Source: SZUA-430 sp040381215 (GTDB lineage: Bacteria; Pseudomonadota; Alphaproteobacteria; Micropepsales; Micropepsaceae). Taken from it: a DNA stretch of 64,000 bases. Both the position numbers and the translations under genes were made by a program. Under the pieces are notes generated by a model. That model was not told the origin of the DNA and did not search any database. It saw only the letters and a list, made by a program, of their open reading frames with translations. Below are positions 60,512-64,000 of the stretch, one piece after another. The stretch covers positions 19,140 to 83,139 of the forward strand of contig JBEIHO010000004.1 in the NCBI GenBank assembly GCA_040381215.1, in the 5' to 3' direction. The stretch's first letter is position 1. Every line of letters begins with the position of its first letter.

Positions 60512-61242
60512 TCGCCCTTCAAAGGCCCGGTTGCAGCCACGAAACGGTCAGCCCGCGCCTTGGCTTCGGCGGCGTCCGGCTTTGCCATGCGCGCCTGCAG
60601 GGTCTCGAGCGGCGTCGCCCGTTGCTGATCGATCTTGTTCTGGCCCGCATCGAACGGCACCCCGGCAAAACCGCCGCGCGCCGCAAGGATGTAGTACTTG
60701 AGCGCCTCGACAAGATCGACGCTGACGCCATCACCGGCTTCGAGCATGGTGGCGTAATTGTACTGCCCCTGCGCAAGCCCGTAATCGGCAGAATGCCCAT
60801 ACCAGAGCGCAGCTGCCTTCATGTCCACCTCGATGCCGCTCCCGTACTCGTAGATCGAGCCCAGGTCGAACATCGACAGCGCGTACCCAAGCCGCGCTGC
60901 CTGTGTGTGATACTGACGCGCCTTTTCGTAGTCGCGCTGCACCACGCCGGGCTTCCCGTCCATGAATTCAACCCCCAGCCTGTGGGCCGCATACGCGTTG
61001 CCCTTGGCTGCGGCACCGATCCAGTACTCGATCGCCTCGGGATAGCGGCCCATGCGATAATGGTCTTCGCCAACGTCATTTCTGTCGCGCAGCTCCCCGT
61101 AGGGGTTCTCGAGCGCCGCCGCAGCCAGCGTTGGCTGCAGGGCCACCGAGCCGCAGGCGCACACATTCGACATGAACAGGACGGTCGAGAACAGGCCCGC
61201 AGCAACAGCAACGACCCCACCTCCCACCAAAAACTTGCGCAT
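60508..61242 (-). CDS. Sel1-repeat protein, exported
   Basis: The 244-residue protein has an N-terminal signal (VGGGVVAVAAGLFSTVLFM). It has at least four Sel1/TPR-like repeats, for example AIEYWIGAAAKGNAYAAHRL and AALWYGHSADYGLAQGQYNY. These form an alpha solenoid that binds partner proteins. It is the first gene of the operon with the ALO-like oxidase and the small membrane protein; it may assemble or regulate a partner in the periplasm. Confidence 0.85.
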   Translation of the reverse strand: MRKFLVGGGVVAVAAGLFSTVLFMSNVCACGSVALQPTLAAAALENPYGELRDRNDVGEDHYRMGRYPEAIEYWIGAAAKGNAYAAHRLGVEFMDGKPGVVQRDYEKARQYHTQAARLGYALSMFDLGSIYEYGSGIEVDMKAAALWYGHSADYGLAQGQYNYATMLEAGDGVSVDLVEALKYYILAARGGFAGVPFDAGQNKIDQQRATPLETLQARMAKPDAAEAKARADRFVAATGPLKGE

Positions 61243-61395
61243 CTCAGTCTCCGGTCATTCCACGGCAGCAGGTTAGCGCAATCGGGTTTGGCTGGTAAGG
61301 CCTCCCCCACAAGCGAGGGAACCGGCCAAGCCTTGATCGATCCGGCCGCATGGGATTAGGTGCCGGAACCAACATTTAACCTTTGGACCACCCCA

Positions 61396-62475
61396 ATGAC
61401 CTCGCTGCTCGACCCCATGCCCTTCCTGCGCGGACCGGCCCAGAAGAACCGTTTCGCCCTCGCGCCGCTGACAAACCTGCAGAGCCACAAGGACGGAACC
61501 CTGTCCGATGACGAGTTCCACTGGCTGACCCTGCGCGCCAAGGGCGGGTTCGGCATGACCATGACCTGCGCTTCACACGTTCAGGCGCAGGGACTGGGCT
61601 TCCCCGGGCAACTCGGCATCTTCGGCGACCAGCACCTGCCGGGCCTGACACGGCTTGCCCGCGCCATCAAGGCCGAGAACAGCCTCGCCATTGTCCAGCT
61701 TCACCACGCCGGCATGCGCTCGCCGGAAGCCATGATCGGCACCAAGCCTGTGTGCCCCTCGGACAACGCCGAGACGGGCGCCCGCGGCCTGTCGCTGTCG
61801 GAAGTCGAGCAACTGCGCGACGACTTCATCGCCGCCGCGATCCGCGCCGAGAAGGCCGGCTTCGACGGCGTCGAACTGCATGGCGCCCACGGCTACATCC
61901 TCTGCCAGTTCATCAGCGCCGAGACCAACCGCAGGACCGACCGCTATGGCGGCGACATCGATGGCCGCGCACGCATCGTGCGCGAGATCATCGACGGCAT
62001 CCGCGCGAGGTGCCGCCCGGACTTCAACCTCGGCATCCGCCTGTCCCCGGAACGCTTCGGGCTGAAGATCGGCGAGATGAAGGGTCTCGTGCAGAACCTG
62101 ATGACCGAGGCAAAAGTCGACTACATCGACATGTCGCTCTGGGACACCTTCAAGGAACCGGAGGAGCAGGAATTCAAGGGCCAAACGCTGCTGGCGCACT
62201 TCGCGGCGCTCAACCGGGGCCATGTGCGCCTCGGCGTTGCCGGCAAGATCGCGTCAGGTGCAACCGCGCGCGCCGCACTGGACGGTGGCGCCGACTTCGT
62301 GCTGGTCGGCCGCAGCGCCATCCTGCACCACGACTTTCCAAAAAAGGTTGCAGCCGACCCCGCCTTTACACCGGTCGCCTTGCCCGTGGCGGCAGCCCAT
62401 CTCGAGGCGGAGGGCCTGGGGCCGGCCTTCCTGAACTACATGCGCACCTGGAAGGGTTTCGTCGCTGAAGCCTAG
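61396..62475 (+). CDS. NADH:flavin oxidoreductase (Old Yellow Enzyme family)
   Basis: The 359-residue FMN-dependent TIM-barrel enzyme would reduce activated alkenes. Motifs include RFALAPLTNLQSHKDGTL, IVQLHHAGMRSPEAMIGTKP, ELHGAHGYILCQFISAETN (His and Tyr proton donor in loops) and VAGKIASGATARAALDGGAD with the phosphate-binding FVLVGRSAI. The ATG at 61396 starts the conserved fold; GTG 61360 would add 12 residues. Its stop overlaps that of the convergent SDR by 4 bp (CTAG). Substrate unknown; OYE relatives act on enoates and quinones. Confidence 0.92.
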   Translation: MTSLLDPMPFLRGPAQKNRFALAPLTNLQSHKDGTLSDDEFHWLTLRAKGGFGMTMTCASHVQAQGLGFPGQLGIFGDQHLPGLTRLARAIKAENSLAIVQLHHAGMRSPEAMIGTKPVCPSDNAETGARGLSLSEVEQLRDDFIAAAIRAEKAGFDGVELHGAHGYILCQFISAETNRRTDRYGGDIDGRARIVREIIDGIRARCRPDFNLGIRLSPERFGLKIGEMKGLVQNLMTEAKVDYIDMSLWDTFKEPEEQEFKGQTLLAHFAALNRGHVRLGVAGKIASGATARAALDGGADFVLVGRSAILHHDFPKKVAADPAFTPVALPVAAAHLEAEGLGPAFLNYMRTWKGFVAEA

Positions 62476-63254
62476 AGACCCAGCGCAGCAACAGCGGCCC
62501 TGACGCCATCGAAACGCGCGCGCATGTCCTCGGCCAAGTGACGTTGTGTTGGAATGTAGAAAAGCCCGAGGTCGAGCCCCTTCAGCGCGACCTCGGCGGC
62601 CCGTTCCGGCATGATGAGGTTGAGCGCCGGCGGCGCCAGCGCCGGATCGGGAAGCCCCTTCTGGATGAGCGGCGTGTAGACCGCGCCCGGCAGCAGCACA
62701 TGAACGGCCATCGGCCCGCCCGCGGTCTCGTCGCGCAACCACTCGGCCATGATCAGCAGCCCATGCTTCGACGCCGCATAGAGCCCAAGCCCCGACCCAC
62801 GCACGGCAGAAGGCACGGCCAGCGAGTTCTCCGACGCCGTAAAGAGGATGCGCCCCTGTCGCCCGTTCGCATCAAGATGCGCGTGATAGGCCTGCGCAAT
62901 CCGCATCCCGGCCCGCAGGTTCACCGCCAAAACGCGCTCGGCCGTCTCGTCGAACGTCTCCTTGAGCACACGCTTTCTGCGCCCGATCCCGGCATTCGAG
63001 CAGACAAGGTCGATGCGTCCGGCCACCTGCAGCGCGCGCTCGACAAGCCCCGCCTGCGCCTCCGGCTGCGACAGGTCGCAGACAAGCGATGCAGATCCCG
63101 AACCCAGCTGCTGCACGGCCGCCGCCAGCCCGGCCTCGTTCACGTCAGCGAGGATCACCTGCGCGCCGCGCGCCTGCAGCGCCCGCGCCAGCGCAAGCCC
63201 GATGCCTGAGGCTCCACCCGTCACAAGCGCAACCTGTCCCTTGTAGTCGATCAT
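62472..63254 (-). CDS. Short-chain dehydrogenase/reductase
   Basis: The 260-residue classical SDR has VTGGASGIGLALARALQARG for NAD(P), NAGIG, catalytic Ser and Y-x3-K (YAASKHGLLIMAEWL). Its intact active site contrasts with the SDR at 10828, which lacks the Tyr. Substrate is unknown; relatives work on acyl or steroid alcohols. It converges on the OYE gene. Confidence 0.92.
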   Translation of the reverse strand: MIDYKGQVALVTGGASGIGLALARALQARGAQVILADVNEAGLAAAVQQLGSGSASLVCDLSQPEAQAGLVERALQVAGRIDLVCSNAGIGRRKRVLKETFDETAERVLAVNLRAGMRIAQAYHAHLDANGRQGRILFTASENSLAVPSAVRGSGLGLYAASKHGLLIMAEWLRDETAGGPMAVHVLLPGAVYTPLIQKGLPDPALAPPALNLIMPERAAEVALKGLDLGLFYIPTQRHLAEDMRARFDGVRAAVAALGL

Positions 63255-63408
63255 CAGTATCTCCCGATTGAGCGCAGCCTGTCACCAACGGGCCACGCCG
63301 GGATCAATGGTCACGCTTGAAAACCACCCGTGCGGACGGGTTCGTGATGCACACAGCGCCTTCCGACTTGCCCGGCAACCCGATAGCATTGAACCCTTGG
63401 AGGGCCTC

Positions 63409-64000
63409 ATGAAAATCATCCCGGCAGTCATCCTGCTGTTTCTCGCTCTATTCACCCCGGCGGGCGCCGCCGACGAAGCAAAGCCGGAGAAGAAGCCTGC
63501 CGCCACTATCGCGGAGCTCGACGTCCGCATCGCCAAGGCGCTCGAGGATGCGCGCATACCCGGCGCCAGCATCGCCATCATCGAAAACAACACGATCATA
63601 CTGGCAAAAGGCTACGGGGTCTCCGATCTCAAGGCAAGCACACCCGTCACGACCGAAACAGTCTTCCGCGCCGGCTCGATCTCCAAGAGCCTGACATCGA
63701 TCGCCATCATGATGCTGGTCGAGGAAGGAAAGCTGTCCTTGGACGACAAGCTCTCCGACCTGATGCCGGAACTGCGCATCGAAAACCAATGGGAAGCGAC
63801 AAACCCCATCCGGCTGGTGCACCTGCTCGAGCACACGACCGGCTTCAACGATTTCGACTTCAAGAAATATCTGATCGAGGGCAGCGACGTGCCACTCTCG
63901 AGGGCGACCGAACTCTACGGTCCCTACAAAAGCCGATGGAAACCCGGGACGCGCATGTCCTACTGCAACGCCGGCCCCGTCATCGCCGGGCGGATCATCG
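63409..64000 (+). CDS. Serine hydrolase, class C beta-lactamase family (cut by the window)
   Basis: The first 197 codons are present. A signal peptide (MKIIPAVILLFLALFTPAGA) is followed by the beta-lactamase/D-alanyl-D-alanine carboxypeptidase fold. The nucleophile motif SxxK appears as SISKS within VFRAGSISKSLTSIAIMMLV, and the second motif Y-x-N as SYCNAG. LLEHTTGF is the usual next helix. The third motif (KTG/HxG) lies beyond the window. Function may be a penicillin-recognising enzyme or esterase. The ATG at 63409 has GGAGG 6 bp upstream. Confidence 0.9.
   Translation, partial: MKIIPAVILLFLALFTPAGAADEAKPEKKPAATIAELDVRIAKALEDARIPGASIAIIENNTIILAKGYGVSDLKASTPVTTETVFRAGSISKSLTSIAIMMLVEEGKLSLDDKLSDLMPELRIENQWEATNPIRLVHLLEHTTGFNDFDFKKYLIEGSDVPLSRATELYGPYKSRWKPGTRMSYCNAGPVIAGRII

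Noticed and set aside
1..64000. tRNA, rRNA, IS elements, prophage
   Set aside because: I looked for tRNA-like cloverleaf ends, transposase motifs (DDE, HUH), integrase and phage structural genes and saw none; a covariance-model search would be decisive for small RNAs.

Overview
The window is one contiguous stretch of a high-GC chromosome with about 66 protein genes, densely packed and frequently overlapping by 4 bp (ATGA/GTGA). I saw no rRNA or tRNA gene, no CRISPR array, no insertion sequence and no prophage. Gene content points to an alphaproteobacterium: an ECF11-type sigma factor with a ChrR-type zinc anti-sigma, a DUF2336 protein preceded by a CtrA-like site, an AapJQMP-type amino-acid ABC transporter, and many acyl-CoA dehydrogenase, acyl-CoA synthetase and SDR genes. 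Genus cannot be fixed from sequence alone.

Left third (1-27.8 kb). Two acyl-CoA dehydrogenases (one cut by the window edge), DUF1289 and MOSC genes that overlap, a DUF4153 membrane protein, a LOG-family nucleosidase, and a two-gene unit whose larger member has the N-terminal Thr, Asp and Lys pattern of a proteasome-like Ntn hydrolase. A Rieske protein with a 400-residue helical extension stands divergent from a SufR-like regulator. A cold-shock domain / RGG-repeat / VOC-domain fusion follows. Next come a pair of periplasmic/membrane sensors without an output domain, an XRE-MmyB regulator, a coupled DUF3604 / parvulin / HupE operon, an M13 metallopeptidase, an MFS transporter and an M23 peptidase. 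An LLM flavin oxidoreductase is followed by a repeat-rich spacer at 27.4-27.8 kb: four tandem 44-bp units running into a 40-bp inverted repeat.

Middle (27.8-49.7 kb). A GFA-like protein that lacks its usual C-terminal CxxC, a DUF4199 protein, an acyl-CoA synthetase, a type III PLP ornithine/lysine decarboxylase, DUF2336, and an outer-membrane barrel. The sigma-E/ChrR/SDR operon (34-36 kb) converges on a lipid-modification operon (FAD oxidoreductase, DUF1365, cyclopropane-fatty-acid synthase; 39.3-36.0 kb). The promoter of that operon matches the ECF11 consensus (TGATCT, 18 bp, TAAGTT). The locus therefore reads as a singlet-oxygen or membrane-stress regulon with its sigma factor alongside. 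prfC, a two-half YeeE/YedE sulfur permease, TraB/GumN, nitronate monooxygenase, acyl-CoA dehydrogenase plus CDP-alcohol phosphatidyltransferase, gamma-glutamyltransferase and a histidine kinase complete this part.

Right part (49.8-64 kb). Sulfur and amino-acid metabolism: an overlapping cysK-sseA-GNAT operon, the four-gene aapJQMP transporter operon, divergent metC with hisI, an orphan biotinyl/lipoyl carrier, an aldonolactone oxidase-like flavoprotein with a Sel1 protein, an OYE-family oxidoreductase, an SDR, and the start of a serine beta-lactamase-family hydrolase at the edge.

Most distinctive items: the CSD-RGG-VOC fusion; the proteasome-like Ntn hydrolase; the self-contained ECF11 circuit with a readable promoter; the Rieske-helical fusion; the DUF3604-parvulin-HupE cassette; and the repeat cluster beside a GFA gene carrying an apparent in-frame deletion.
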